Assembly: GCF_019857225.1 (NCBI RefSeq)
Contig: NZ_JAFJSY010000044.1
Location: forward strand, 1-64,000
Direction of reading: 5' to 3'
DNA: 64,000 nt
Source of the DNA: Streptomyces plumbidurans
GTDB lineage: Bacteria > Actinomycetota > Actinomycetes > Streptomycetales > Streptomycetaceae
The notes below the pieces were generated by a model, which did no database searches, was not told the DNA's origin, and saw only the letters and a list, made by a program, of their open reading frames with translations. The position numbers and the translations under genes are program-made. Numbering within the stretch: position 1 is the first letter of the stretch; the number at the start of each line of letters is the position of its first letter. This document shows, piece after piece, positions 51,301 through 59,930 of the stretch.

Positions 51301-51779
51301 CTCTACTCCCTTTCCCGTGCAGGTTCTCTACATGTACGGGCTCATCAGGCGTTTTTCGTTTTTTGTACAGTCTTGTACGAAGCTGATCGGAGATGACGAG
51401 GGCACAGACCGGGTGTCATTGCTGGAAGTTCTGAAGTCGCCCGCTGCCTGGTCGGCTGGCCCTCCGGCGCCCCCCTGCCCGAGATCATCCGCCGGGCCCT
51501 GCCCCACGCGGTGGATCACGCACGCGGTGTGGGGGCCGACGGTGGGCGCGAGGGGCCCCGCTCCGCCCACTTCCCCGCCTCCTCTCGCCTGGACGTTGTT
51601 GCACAGTTGTAGAACAACAACGTGGTGAACCTTTGGCCAACGTCGTACGCTCCCCCTGATCAATCCGATCAACCTGATCAATCCGATCAACCTGATCGAT
51701 CTGCTCAATCTGCTCAGTCCAACAGCCTGGCCAATTAGGCCGGTTGGGGACTCAGAAGACTCAGTGGGGGGACACATCC
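51301..51779. other. 480-base gap with possible gene remnant and repeats
   Basis: No intact gene is seen. A plus-strand stretch near 51430-51540 reads EVARCLVGWPSGAPLPEIIRR... in one frame, which looks protein-like but has no start or domain I recognise. GTTGTTG/CAACAAC (51595-51621) is an inverted repeat, and a 9-base repeat array follows. The A/T-rich run at 51345-51375 is unusual for this genome. Confidence 0.45.
51656..51718 (+). repeat. Seven tandem 9-base repeats upstream of a secreted protein gene
   Basis: Consecutive 9-mers CTGATCAAT, CCGATCAAC, CTGATCAAT, CCGATCAAC, CTGATCGAT, CTGCTCAAT, CTGCTCAGT share the core xxGxTCAxy. They end about 60 bases before the start codon. The iteron-like layout suggests a cooperative binding site or slippage product. 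Confidence 0.7.
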
Positions 51780-52565
51780 ATGCGCGCATCCATGCGCCTC
51801 GGCCTGCTCGGCACCAGCGCCGCGCTCATCGCCACCGCCCTCGGCGCCACCGCCGCCCAGGCGGAGGACGGCGGCTCGGGCGACATCACGATCGACAAGG
51901 TCGTCGTCAACGGCGGCAAGCCGGTCGTGGTCGGTACCACCAACGTCGTCTCCGCCAAGGTCTCCGTGACCGCGTCGGACGACTCGGGCATCGCCGAGAC
52001 CACGTACATCAGCGCCTTCGGCCCGAACCCGAACTACGCACAGATCTGGGCGGACGACGGCGACATCACCTGCGTGAAGGTGAGCGCCACCACGTCGACC
52101 TGCTCGGGCACCCTGACGTTCGACCCGCAGGCCTCGACGGGCTTCGTCAACAACGCCGCGGCGGCCACCTGGAACCTCGGCACGCTCGTCTCCGCCAACG
52201 ACCTGGACTACATCCACCGGGACGCGGCCACCACGTTCAAGGTGCAGCGCTACTCGAAGCTCACGGTCAACGCCTCGCCGGAGCCGGTGAAGAAGGGCAA
52301 GACCGTCACGGTCACCGGCAAGCTCTCCCGGGCCAACTGGGAGGACAACGAGTACCACGGCTACACCAACCAGTCGGTGAAGCTCCAGTTCCGCAAGAAG
52401 AACAGCTCCACGTACACCACGGTGAAGACGATCAAGTCCAACTCGACGGGCAACCTCAAAACCACCGTCACCGCCTCCACCGACGGCTACTACCGCTACA
52501 GCTTCGCAGGCACGGCCACCACCCCGGCGGTCAACGCGGCGGGCGACTTCGTGGACGTGCAGTAG
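51780..52565 (+). CDS. Secreted Ig-like/beta-sandwich protein
   Basis: 261 residues from ATG 51780 with GGGGGGAC upstream; ATG 51792 is also possible. A signal peptide is clear (MRASMRLGLLGTSAALIATA..., cleavage after AQA). The mature protein has two beta-rich halves: a region with a likely disulfide (ITCVKVSATTSTCSG) and a C-terminal part (SKLTVNASPEPVKKGKTVTV then LQFRKKNSSTYTTVKTIKS) resembling bacterial Ig-like domains of surface proteins. Function is unknown. Confidence 0.8.
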   Translation: MRASMRLGLLGTSAALIATALGATAAQAEDGGSGDITIDKVVVNGGKPVVVGTTNVVSAKVSVTASDDSGIAETTYISAFGPNPNYAQIWADDGDITCVKVSATTSTCSGTLTFDPQASTGFVNNAAAATWNLGTLVSANDLDYIHRDAATTFKVQRYSKLTVNASPEPVKKGKTVTVTGKLSRANWEDNEYHGYTNQSVKLQFRKKNSSTYTTVKTIKSNSTGNLKTTVTASTDGYYRYSFAGTATTPAVNAAGDFVDVQ

Positions 52566-52607
52566 TAGCCGCGCACGGCCGTCGGTTCTCGCAGCGCCGG
52601 GCCACGC

Positions 52608-53525
52608 TCAAGCGTCCCTCGTCGCGGCATCGCCCCCGAGCTGCCACATCTCGTAGTTCCCGCATTCTGCGGTGATCTCGAGCGTCGACCGGGCCGCGGT
52701 GACGAAGTCGTCCACCAGCGGTGAGGTGTGCGAGGCCGATACCGCGAGGCAGACCTGGTCGGGTGTCAGATTCGGGATCGGTACGTAGACGACGTCCGGA
52801 TGGGAGTAGAACACGGTGGCCGAACGGGCCAGGAAGGAGATGCCCCGTCCGGCCCCGACGTGCTCCAGCGTCTCGTCCACGCCGCGCACCGGGTACCCGG
52901 CATTGCGGAGCGGGTGCTCGGTGGGCTGTGTGCTCGGGTCGCCGTCCCAGATCAGCGGTTCACCGGATAGGTCGGCCTCGGTGATCTCCTCCTTGCCGGC
53001 GAGCCGGTGCCCGGCGGGCAGTACCGCGACCCGCGGCTCGGTGTACAGCGGGGTGACGCGCAGTCCCGCCTCGTCGATGGGCAGTCGTACGTAGCCGACG
53101 TCGATGCGGCCGTCGAGCAGCATCGCAGCCTGGTCGTCCGCTTCGATGCGCTGCACATCCACGACCACGTCCGGGTGCCGGTCCTCGAACGCGCGGGCCG
53201 CCGGGGTGACGGCAACGCCGGCCCGGAATCCCACCATCAGCCGCCGCTTGCCCCCGGCGGCCGCGGACACGCGGCGGCGTAGCGCCTGCGTCGAGGCGAG
53301 CAACGGACCGGCCTCAGCCAGCAGTTGCCGCCCCGCATCCGTCAGCTCCACGCCGTGGCGATCCCTGGCGAACAGCGAAGCGCCCAGATCCTGCTCAAGC
53401 GCGCGGATCTGCCGGCTGAGCACCGGCTGCGCGATGTGGAGTTCTTCGGCGGCGCGGCCGAAATGGAGCCGGTCGGCCACTGCGACGAAGTAACGCAGTT
53501 TCCGCAGATCCAGGTCCAGATCCAT
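52608..53525 (-). CDS. LysR-family transcriptional regulator
   Basis: 305 residues from ATG 53525; the frame continues upstream but GAGGG sits just before this ATG. The HTH is textbook: LRKLRYFVAVADRLHFGRAAEELHIAQPVLSRQIRALEQDLG, LFARDRHGVELTDAG. The periplasmic-binding-like effector domain follows. It diverges from a three-gene set of NAD(P)-binding proteins and probably controls it through the palindrome at 53550. Confidence 0.93.
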   Translation of the reverse strand: MDLDLDLRKLRYFVAVADRLHFGRAAEELHIAQPVLSRQIRALEQDLGASLFARDRHGVELTDAGRQLLAEAGPLLASTQALRRRVSAAAGGKRRLMVGFRAGVAVTPAARAFEDRHPDVVVDVQRIEADDQAAMLLDGRIDVGYVRLPIDEAGLRVTPLYTEPRVAVLPAGHRLAGKEEITEADLSGEPLIWDGDPSTQPTEHPLRNAGYPVRGVDETLEHVGAGRGISFLARSATVFYSHPDVVYVPIPNLTPDQVCLAVSASHTSPLVDDFVTAARSTLEITAECGNYEMWQLGGDAATRDA

Positions 53526-53549
53526 ATGACCCTCAGCAATCCCCAGCTC

Positions 53550-53570
53550 GTGATACCTCCAGGGTATCAC
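53550..53570. promoter_or_regulatory. LysR-type operator palindrome
   Basis: GTGATACC-TCCAG-GGTATCAC, a perfect 8-base inverted repeat including the T-N11-A pattern (ATACC-N5-GGTAT) of LysR sites. It lies 25 bases upstream of the LysR start and 144 bases upstream of the divergent reductase gene. Confidence 0.75.
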
Positions 53571-53713
53571 CACGGTTTCAACAGGTCTTGGACGTCGATC
53601 GAGCCCGGTGGCAGCATAAAAAGGCAGGCATTCAAGGGCGTCCGAGTGAATTCGCCACAGGAGTGCCGCACCGGAATTTTTCGACAGGGCCGAAGCCCGG
53701 AGCAGGAATACCC

Positions 53714-54364
53714 ATGAGCAGCATCAGCATTATCGGACTCGGAAACATGGCGCGCGCTTTGGCCGGCCGTGCGCTCACCGCCGGCCACGCCGTCGAACTC
53801 ATCGGCCGCGACCAGGCCAAGGCCAAGGAATTGGCGGCGGCGCTTCGGGGCGCCACGGTCGGGACGCCCGGGACAACCCCGGCCGGGGACATCGTGATCC
53901 TCGCCGCGCCGTACGCCGGCGCGCTGGCGGTGGTGAGGGAGTACGGGACCGCACTGAGCGGCAAGATCGTCGTCGACGTCACCAACCCCGTAGCCCCCGA
54001 CCTGCAGGGATTCGTCGTCCCCGACAACGGTTCCGGCGCACAGGAAATCGCCGAGGCGGCTCCTGACGACGCGTATGTCGTCAAGGCGTTCAACACCGTC
54101 TTCTCTCACGTTCTGGTGGCGGAGTCCGTCGAGGCCCGCCCTGTGGACGTAAATCGTCCGCTCGACGTATTCATCGCCGGCGACGACGCACGGGCGAAGG
54201 CGCGCGTGTCGGAGTTCGTCCAGAGTCTGGGGCTCCGCCCCTGGGACACCGGTGAACTGTTCATGGCGCGGGCGCTGGAGAACGTAGGCCTGATGGAGCT
54301 TGGCCTCATGAAGCATTCCGTAAAGCACGCCAATTTCTCGCTCGGTATCACCCTTCTCGGCTGA
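53714..54364 (+). CDS. NAD(P)-binding protein, F420-dependent NADP reductase-like
   Basis: 216 residues. Rossmann start SISIIGLGNMARALAGRALTAGH, followed by IGRDQAKAKELAAAL and VVDVTNPVAPD; VKAFNTVFSHVL is the NAFNT-type motif of Fno-like F420H2:NADP oxidoreductases. Whether it uses F420 is uncertain, as this family also contains other oxidoreductases. It is the first gene of a run of three controlled presumably by the divergent LysR. Confidence 0.82.
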   Translation: MSSISIIGLGNMARALAGRALTAGHAVELIGRDQAKAKELAAALRGATVGTPGTTPAGDIVILAAPYAGALAVVREYGTALSGKIVVDVTNPVAPDLQGFVVPDNGSGAQEIAEAAPDDAYVVKAFNTVFSHVLVAESVEARPVDVNRPLDVFIAGDDARAKARVSEFVQSLGLRPWDTGELFMARALENVGLMELGLMKHSVKHANFSLGITLLG

Positions 54365-54384
54365 GCATGCAAAGGAAAAGACAC

Positions 54385-55320
54385 ATGCACGTATTCGTCG
54401 CCGGGGGGACCGGGCACTCCGGTTCGTACATCATCCCCGAGCTCATCTCTGCCGGGCACGAGGTCACCGGCCTGGCCCGGTCGGACGCCTCCGCGGCGGC
54501 CCTGTCCGCGCTCGGCGCGAAGGTGCGTCGCGGCGACCTTCAGGATCTCGACGGACTGAAGGAGGCGGCAGCGGACTCCGACGGCGTCATCCACGTCGCC
54601 CACCGGCAGGACCTGCTGCCCTCCGGCGGGATGGACGCCGTGGCCGCTGCGGAACTCCCGATCATGCTCGCGTACGGCGAGGCACTCGCCGGAACGGGAA
54701 AGCCGCTGGTCACGGCGGGAAGCATCGGCTCGCCCGGGAACCTGCGGCGGCCGGTCACCGAGAACGACCCGGCCCTCCCCTCCGGCGAGGAGCACAAGGG
54801 CACCCTGCGCGCCCGCAACGTCGTGGAAAGGACCGTGATCGACCTGGCCGAACAGGGGGTACGGTCCTCGGTCGTGCGGATCGCCAACATCGCGCACAGC
54901 ACGACCGATCGGGCCGGCTTCCTCCCCACGCTGATCGCGCTCGCGAAGGAGAAGGGGTTCGTCGGTTACCCCGGCGACGGCGCCAACCTGTGGAACGCCG
55001 TGCACATCCGCGACGCCGCCGCCCTGTTCCGCCTGGCGCTGGAGAAGGCGCCGGCCGGCACGTACTGGCACGCCGTCGAGGACAGGGGCATCCCGTTCCG
55101 CGCCATCGCCGAGGCCATCGCCGACCGCCTGGGCCTGCCCGCCGTCAGCGTTCCTGACGATGCCCTGATGACGCCGGGGTACTTCGGGTTCCTCACGAAC
55201 ATCGTCACCCAGAGCTATCCGGCGTCCAACCTCATCACCCGCCGAACCCTCGGCTGGGAACCGGTCCGCCCCGGCCTGCTCGCCGACCTGAACAACGGCC
55301 ATTACTTCCCCGCAGGCTGA
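54385..55320 (+). CDS. NAD-dependent epimerase/dehydratase family (extended SDR-like) protein
   Basis: 311 residues from ATG 54385, with AAGGAA upstream. GGTGHSGSYIIPELISAGHEVTGLARSD is the dinucleotide fold with TGxxGxxG-like glycines. The usual YxxxK is not present (the region reads EEHKGTLRARNVVERTVIDLA), so it is an atypical SDR that may reduce or merely bind substrate. VHIRDAAALFRLALEKAPAGTYWHAVEDRG is typical of this SDR subgroup. Co-directional with both flanking reductase genes. Confidence 0.82.
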   Translation: MHVFVAGGTGHSGSYIIPELISAGHEVTGLARSDASAAALSALGAKVRRGDLQDLDGLKEAAADSDGVIHVAHRQDLLPSGGMDAVAAAELPIMLAYGEALAGTGKPLVTAGSIGSPGNLRRPVTENDPALPSGEEHKGTLRARNVVERTVIDLAEQGVRSSVVRIANIAHSTTDRAGFLPTLIALAKEKGFVGYPGDGANLWNAVHIRDAAALFRLALEKAPAGTYWHAVEDRGIPFRAIAEAIADRLGLPAVSVPDDALMTPGYFGFLTNIVTQSYPASNLITRRTLGWEPVRPGLLADLNNGHYFPAG

Positions 55321-55355
55321 CGCCAAAAGACCGGATCCGGAAGGACGTTGAGGCC

Positions 55356-56024
55356 ATGACGACCGTGGGATTCATCGGAAGCGGCAACATCGGCAGGACC
55401 GTCGCGCAACTCGCAGTCCGGGCCGGGCATCAGGTGGTGCTCAGCAACTCACGCGGCCCCGTGACGCTCATGGACACGGCCGCGGAACTGGGGCCGCGAG
55501 CCTCCGCGGCGACGAGCGAAGAGGCCGCTGCGGCCGGCGACATCGTCGTGGTCACGGTGCCGGTCAGCGCCTTCCCCCACGTACCGGCCGCGCCACTGGC
55601 CGGGAAGACGGTCATCGACACCTGCAATTACGGCCCCGAACGCGACGGACACATCCCCGAACTCGACAGCAACTCCCTCACCTCGAGCGAACTGCTCCTG
55701 CGCCACGTGCCAAACGCCCTGCTCGTAAAGGCGTTCAACAACATCTTCTTCAAGCACCTGCTGTCACTCGCCCGCCCGTCCGGAGCAACCGACCGCTCCT
55801 ACCTGCCGATCGCCGCCGACTCCGCACCGGCGAAGGCGACGGTCACCGCATTCATCAACTCCATCGGCTACGACGTGGTGGACGCGGGAACACTGGCCGA
55901 CAGCTGGCGACAGTCGACGGGCGCACCGGTGTGGGGCACACCGTACGGGCCTTACACGAACGAGAAGGGCCGCCCGGCCGGCGAAAACACCATCCGCACG
56001 GCACTGGCCGCCGCAACGCGGTGA
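55356..56024 (+). CDS. NAD(P)-binding protein, F420-dependent NADP reductase-like
   Basis: 222 residues. TTVGFIGSGNIGRTVAQLAVRAGHQVVLSNSRGP gives a GxGxxG fold, with SNSRGP suggesting NADP; TVIDTCNYGPERDG and VKAFNNIFFKHLL are family motifs. It is a distant paralogue of the gene two positions upstream. GGAAGG precedes the ATG. It ends the run started at 53714. Confidence 0.82.
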   Translation: MTTVGFIGSGNIGRTVAQLAVRAGHQVVLSNSRGPVTLMDTAAELGPRASAATSEEAAAAGDIVVVTVPVSAFPHVPAAPLAGKTVIDTCNYGPERDGHIPELDSNSLTSSELLLRHVPNALLVKAFNNIFFKHLLSLARPSGATDRSYLPIAADSAPAKATVTAFINSIGYDVVDAGTLADSWRQSTGAPVWGTPYGPYTNEKGRPAGENTIRTALAAATR

Positions 56025-56068
56025 CCAATTCACATGACCAGGGCTGCGGTTCGCGCTAGCGTGCGTCG

Positions 56069-56671
56069 GTGATCAGTGGCGAGGGAGCACGTCTGGGTGC
56101 GGAGGCCGCACGTCGTCTGGCGGAAACAGGCCTCTACGAGTTCGAACCGGGGCTGACGGAGCCTGAGTTCGAGCGCATCGAACGCGACTACGGCTTCGAG
56201 TTCGCCGACGATCACAGGGCGTTCCTTGCCGCCGGCCTTCCGGTCAACGTCCCGCCCGAGGACGGGCAGACTTGGTCCAGGTCCTGGCCTGAGTGGCGGG
56301 GCGGCGACCTGGACAGCCTGCGCCGTCAACTCGCCTGGCCGGTCGCGGGTGTTCTGCTCGATGTCGAGCACAACGGGTTCTGGTACGACGGCTGGGGTGA
56401 GCGTCCAGTCGACGGGACGGAGGCGCTGGACGCGGCGCGGAAGCATCTGCTGAAGGTGCCGGTGCTGGTGCCCGTGTACGCCCATCGGTATCTGCCCTCC
56501 GGCCGGGGAAGCAGTGGCCATCCGGTGCTCTCGATGTGGCAGACCGACATCATCCATTACGGCCTGGACCTGGTCGACTACATGCACCAGGAGTTCGACC
56601 GGGCCCGAGGCGAGGTCGACGAGAGCTGGAACCCGCGAGCTACCGTTCCCTTCTGGCGGGACCTTCTCTGA
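56069..56671 (+). CDS. SMI1/KNR4 (SUKH)-like protein
   Basis: 200 residues, GTG start. TAGCGT at 56057-56062 is a plausible -10 six bases before the GTG, so the message may be leaderless. GLTEPEFERIERDYGFEFADDHRAFLAAGLPV is the SUKH opening helix and loop. SUKH proteins are common immunity proteins against contact-dependent toxins, though many are chromosomal orphans; no toxin gene lies beside it. Confidence 0.75.
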   Translation: MISGEGARLGAEAARRLAETGLYEFEPGLTEPEFERIERDYGFEFADDHRAFLAAGLPVNVPPEDGQTWSRSWPEWRGGDLDSLRRQLAWPVAGVLLDVEHNGFWYDGWGERPVDGTEALDAARKHLLKVPVLVPVYAHRYLPSGRGSSGHPVLSMWQTDIIHYGLDLVDYMHQEFDRARGEVDESWNPRATVPFWRDLL

Positions 56672-56880
56672 CTGCACTCCCTGGAGTGGACCGTGTCAGG
56701 GGTGGCGGAACTGGAGCGTGAGCAACCGGACGCCTGCCGGACGTTGGGACGACACGTCGTGTGCCGCTGCGGGCGGGCCACCAGGGCCGAAACCTGCCCA
56801 CCGTCGTGTTCGATCTGTTTGCCGGATTCGCCGGGGGTTACGCAGACAGCAAGCCCGTAGCCCGTCGCAGGAGGATCCTC
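56672..56880. other. Gap of 209 bases with no recognisable gene
   Basis: Several short frames cross it but none has a start with ribosome site or a protein-like sequence. AGGAGG at its end serves the DUF6343 gene. Confidence 0.5.
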
Positions 56881-57255
56881 ATGCGAGACCCCCACCACGG
56901 AGGCGTCCCAGGACGCGCCACCTCGATACCTCATGCCCGTTCCGGGCCGACCGGGGCCACCAGGGCGACCCGCAGCCGTAGGCCCCGTACCGGCACGGAA
57001 CCCACGACCGCTCGCAGCGCCCTGGGGCTGCGGTTGGCGTTGTCCGCCGTGTTCCTGCCGCTCTTCGCCGCAGCGACAGTCGGCTTCGCGATCTGGGCCG
57101 CGCATCAGGGGCCCGGGGAGAGTCCGGGGAGTGGCCTGCTGACCGTGCTGGCCGTGGTGTGCGGGGTTCTCGCTCTGGTCGCGGCCGCCGACATCGCGGT
57201 GGTGGCAGCGCGGAGGCGGCGTCGCGAGCGGGGCGAACCCGCCGTACGTTCGTAG
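56881..57255 (+). CDS. DUF6343-type small membrane protein
   Basis: 124 residues from ATG 56881, six bases after AGGAGG. The N-terminal half is basic and Pro/Arg-rich; GTEPTTARSALGLRLALSAVF then LFAAATVGFAIWAA begins the first of two membrane spans, and LLTVLAVVCGVLALVAAADIAVVAARRR forms the second. This matches DUF6343 proteins of Streptomyces, whose role is unknown. The gene is upstream of cydA, but 113 bases separate them. Confidence 0.7.
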   Translation: MRDPHHGGVPGRATSIPHARSGPTGATRATRSRRPRTGTEPTTARSALGLRLALSAVFLPLFAAATVGFAIWAAHQGPGESPGSGLLTVLAVVCGVLALVAAADIAVVAARRRRRERGEPAVRS

Positions 57256-57368
57256 GGCAGGACCGTAGGGCATCCCGCCGCGGCTGGTTTACCGGTGTCG
57301 CCCGGGGTTACCTCGCAGCAGACCGCCCGCCGTCTGCACGGCGCGACGCGTAGAGAGGGAGCGCACTT

Positions 57369-58817
57369 GTGCCCGCAGCCATCGCAGCCCTCGGTTCCTG
57401 GCCCGCTGTCCTTCTCGCCGGGCCGGCCGGCCCGGGAGATCTGCCGGCCGCCCGCGCTCAGATGGGGTTCTCCCTGGCGTGGCACATCATCGTCGCCTGC
57501 CTCGGCGTAGGGCTGCCGGCCCTCACTCTTCTCGCCGAATGGCTGGGGATTCGGCGAGAAGATCCGGCACTGAAGCTGCTGGCGCGCCGCTGGGCGCGGG
57601 CCATGGGGGTGCTGTTCGCGGTGGGGGCGGTGTCCGGCACGATCCTCAGCTTCGAGATGGGGCTGCTGTGGCCCGGGCTGATGGGCCGGTTCGGGCAGGT
57701 CATCGGATTGCCGTTCGCGTTGGAGGGCATCGCCTTCTTCATCGAGGCGATCTTCCTCGGCATCTACCTGTACGCCTGGGACCGCTTGCCGCCCCGCCGG
57801 CACCTGCTCACCGGCATTCCGATCGTGGTCGCCGGTACGGCGTCGGCGTTCTTCGTCGTGTGCGCCAACGCCTGGATGAATCAGCCCCGCGGCTACACCC
57901 TGCGCGACGGCAAGGTCGTACACGTCGATCCCTGGGCGGCCATGCTCAACCCGGCGAGTCCGCCGCAGACCGTGCACATGATCCTGGCGGCGTTCATGGT
58001 GGCCTCGTTCCTGACCGCCTCCGTGTACGCGGTCGCCCTGCTCCGCGGCCGCCGCGACGCCTATCACCGGGCCGGATTCGCCATCCCGTTCACGCTCGGC
58101 GCGGTGGTGGCTCCGTTCCAGATCGTGGTGGGGGACTGGGCCGCCCGCTTCCTGTCGGACTACCAGCCGGTCAAGCTCGCCGCCATCGAGGGCGTCTACC
58201 ACACCGGCTCGCACATTCCCCTGACCGTCGGCGGTGTCGCGGGCGACAACGGCCTGCAGTACGGCCTGGAGGTGCCCGACGGGCTGTCCCTGCTGGTCGG
58301 CTACCGGACGGACACGGTGGTCAAGGGACTCGACCAGGTTCCGCGAAACCAGTGGCCGGCCGTCACCGGGGTGCACTGGGCCTTCGACCTCATGGTCGCC
58401 TGCGGCTTCTTCATGCTCGGCCTCGGCGTCTGGCTGCTCCTCGCCTGGTGGCGCACCCGGCGCAGCGGCGGCGGCCTGCTGGACCGGCGCGACAGCGGCG
58501 GCGGCCTGCTCGACCGGCGCGGCTCCCGGCTGCTGCTCGCCCTGGTGGCGCTCGCCGGTCCGGCGTCCGTGGTGGCTCTGGAGAGCGGTTGGAGCGTGAC
58601 CGAGCTGGGCCGGCAGCCGTGGATCGTGTACGGGGTGATGAGCGTGCGGGACGCGGTGAACCCGGCACCCGGACTCATGACCGGCCTGTGGCTGGTGCTC
58701 GCGGTGTACGCCGCGATGACGGTGGCGACCGTGTACGTACTGCGCCGCCTCGCGAGAGGCACCGCCGTGCCGGTCGCACCCCAGGAGGCGGACGTACGCG
58801 ACTATCCCGTGGTCTGA
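57369..58817 (+). CDS. cydA: Cytochrome bd-type ubiquinol/menaquinol oxidase subunit I
   Basis: 482 residues, GTG start. Heme ligand candidates His39 (LAWHIIVAC) and His203 (QTVHMILAAFM) are present, as is the conserved LESGWSVTELGRQPWIVYG. The Q loop is short, as in CIO-type oxidases. It oxidises menaquinol and reduces oxygen to water at the cytoplasmic membrane with subunit II. A 27-base in-frame duplication near 58468-58522 gives SGGGLLDRR twice in a loop. No Rex operator (TGTGAACGCGTTCACA-type) is visible upstream, and cydCD genes do not follow. Confidence 0.92.
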   Translation: MPAAIAALGSWPAVLLAGPAGPGDLPAARAQMGFSLAWHIIVACLGVGLPALTLLAEWLGIRREDPALKLLARRWARAMGVLFAVGAVSGTILSFEMGLLWPGLMGRFGQVIGLPFALEGIAFFIEAIFLGIYLYAWDRLPPRRHLLTGIPIVVAGTASAFFVVCANAWMNQPRGYTLRDGKVVHVDPWAAMLNPASPPQTVHMILAAFMVASFLTASVYAVALLRGRRDAYHRAGFAIPFTLGAVVAPFQIVVGDWAARFLSDYQPVKLAAIEGVYHTGSHIPLTVGGVAGDNGLQYGLEVPDGLSLLVGYRTDTVVKGLDQVPRNQWPAVTGVHWAFDLMVACGFFMLGLGVWLLLAWWRTRRSGGGLLDRRDSGGGLLDRRGSRLLLALVALAGPASVVALESGWSVTELGRQPWIVYGVMSVRDAVNPAPGLMTGLWLVLAVYAAMTVATVYVLRRLARGTAVPVAPQEADVRDYPVV

Positions 58818-58860
58818 CCCCCGGCCCCTGCCGGTTTCCGATGATGTCCTAGGAGGCCCA

Positions 58861-59877
58861 GTGCTCGTCGACACCGCCCTGGCCGTCATGTGGGCCGGAC
58901 TGACCTGCTACGCGTTGTTCGCGGGCGCCGACTTCGGTGCCGGGGTGTGGGACCTGTTCGCCGGGGGCGCGAGCCGGGGCGCGCGGCAGCGCCGGGTCAT
59001 CGAGCACAGCATCGGGCCGATCTGGGAGGCGAACCACGTCTGGCTCATCTTCGTGATCGTCCTGCTGTGGGCCTGCTTCTCACCGGTCTTCGCCGCCGTG
59101 ATGTCCACGCTCTACGTGCCCCTGACCCTCGCCGCACTGGGCATCATCGCCCGCGGAGCGGCCTTCGCCTTCCGCAAGGTCAGCACCGAGCTGTGGCAGC
59201 AGCGGCTGTTCGGCGCGTTCTTCGCCCTCTCCTCGCTGCTCACGCCGTTCTTCCTGGGAGCCGTCGCCGGCGGCGTCGCCTCGGGACGGGTACCGGCCGG
59301 CCTCGCCGAGGGCGACGTGATCACCAGCTGGCTCAACCCGACCTCCGCACTGGGCGGCGCCCTCGCCGTACTCACCTGCGCGCACCTGGCCGCCGTCTAC
59401 CTGTGCGCGGACGTGGCCCGCGACGGCGACGCGGAACTGGCCCGGGCCTTCGCCCGGCGGGCGATCGCCACCGGGCTGGCGAGCGGCGCGGTCGCACTGG
59501 CGGGAACCGCGGTGCTGCACGCGGACGCCCCCGCACTGTTCCACGGCCTCACACACCGGGCGCTGCCGCTGGTGGTGCTCAGCGCGGTCAGCGGGGTGGC
59601 GGGCCTCGCCCTGCTGGCGACCCGGCACTACCTCGCCGCGCGCGTGGCCGCCGCGCTGGCGGTCGCCGCGATCCTGTGGTCCTGGGGCGCCGCCCAGTAC
59701 CCGGCCATGCTCGTCGGCAGCCTCACCGCATCCCAGTCGGCCTCCCAGCCCCCCGTACTCTCCGCCTGCCTCATCTCCCTGGCCTGCGGAGCCGCCCTCC
59801 TCATCCCCTCACTCTGGCTCCTCTACGCCACCTTCCAACGCGCGAACACATCGGAGCCGGAGCATCCGCCTGCGTAA
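58861..59877 (+). CDS. cydB: Cytochrome bd-type oxidase subunit II
   Basis: 338 residues, GTG start with AGGAGG upstream, 43 bases after cydA. Subunit II features: ALFAGADFGAGVWDLFAGG, IGPIWEANHVWLIFVIVLLWACF and TLYVPLTLAALGIIARGAAFAFRK. It pairs with subunit I as a membrane terminal oxidase, probably for low-oxygen or nitrosative stress. Confidence 0.92.
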   Translation: MLVDTALAVMWAGLTCYALFAGADFGAGVWDLFAGGASRGARQRRVIEHSIGPIWEANHVWLIFVIVLLWACFSPVFAAVMSTLYVPLTLAALGIIARGAAFAFRKVSTELWQQRLFGAFFALSSLLTPFFLGAVAGGVASGRVPAGLAEGDVITSWLNPTSALGGALAVLTCAHLAAVYLCADVARDGDAELARAFARRAIATGLASGAVALAGTAVLHADAPALFHGLTHRALPLVVLSAVSGVAGLALLATRHYLAARVAAALAVAAILWSWGAAQYPAMLVGSLTASQSASQPPVLSACLISLACGAALLIPSLWLLYATFQRANTSEPEHPPA

Positions 59878-59930
59878 GGACCGACAGAGCTGCCCGTTCA
59901 TGCGCCGCCGACCACTGAGCAGCGCGTGGG

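Noticed and set aside
53714..56024. A biosynthetic gene cluster for a secondary metabolite
   Set aside because: No core enzyme (PKS, NRPS, terpene synthase, precursor peptide) is present; the genes are a small reductase set.
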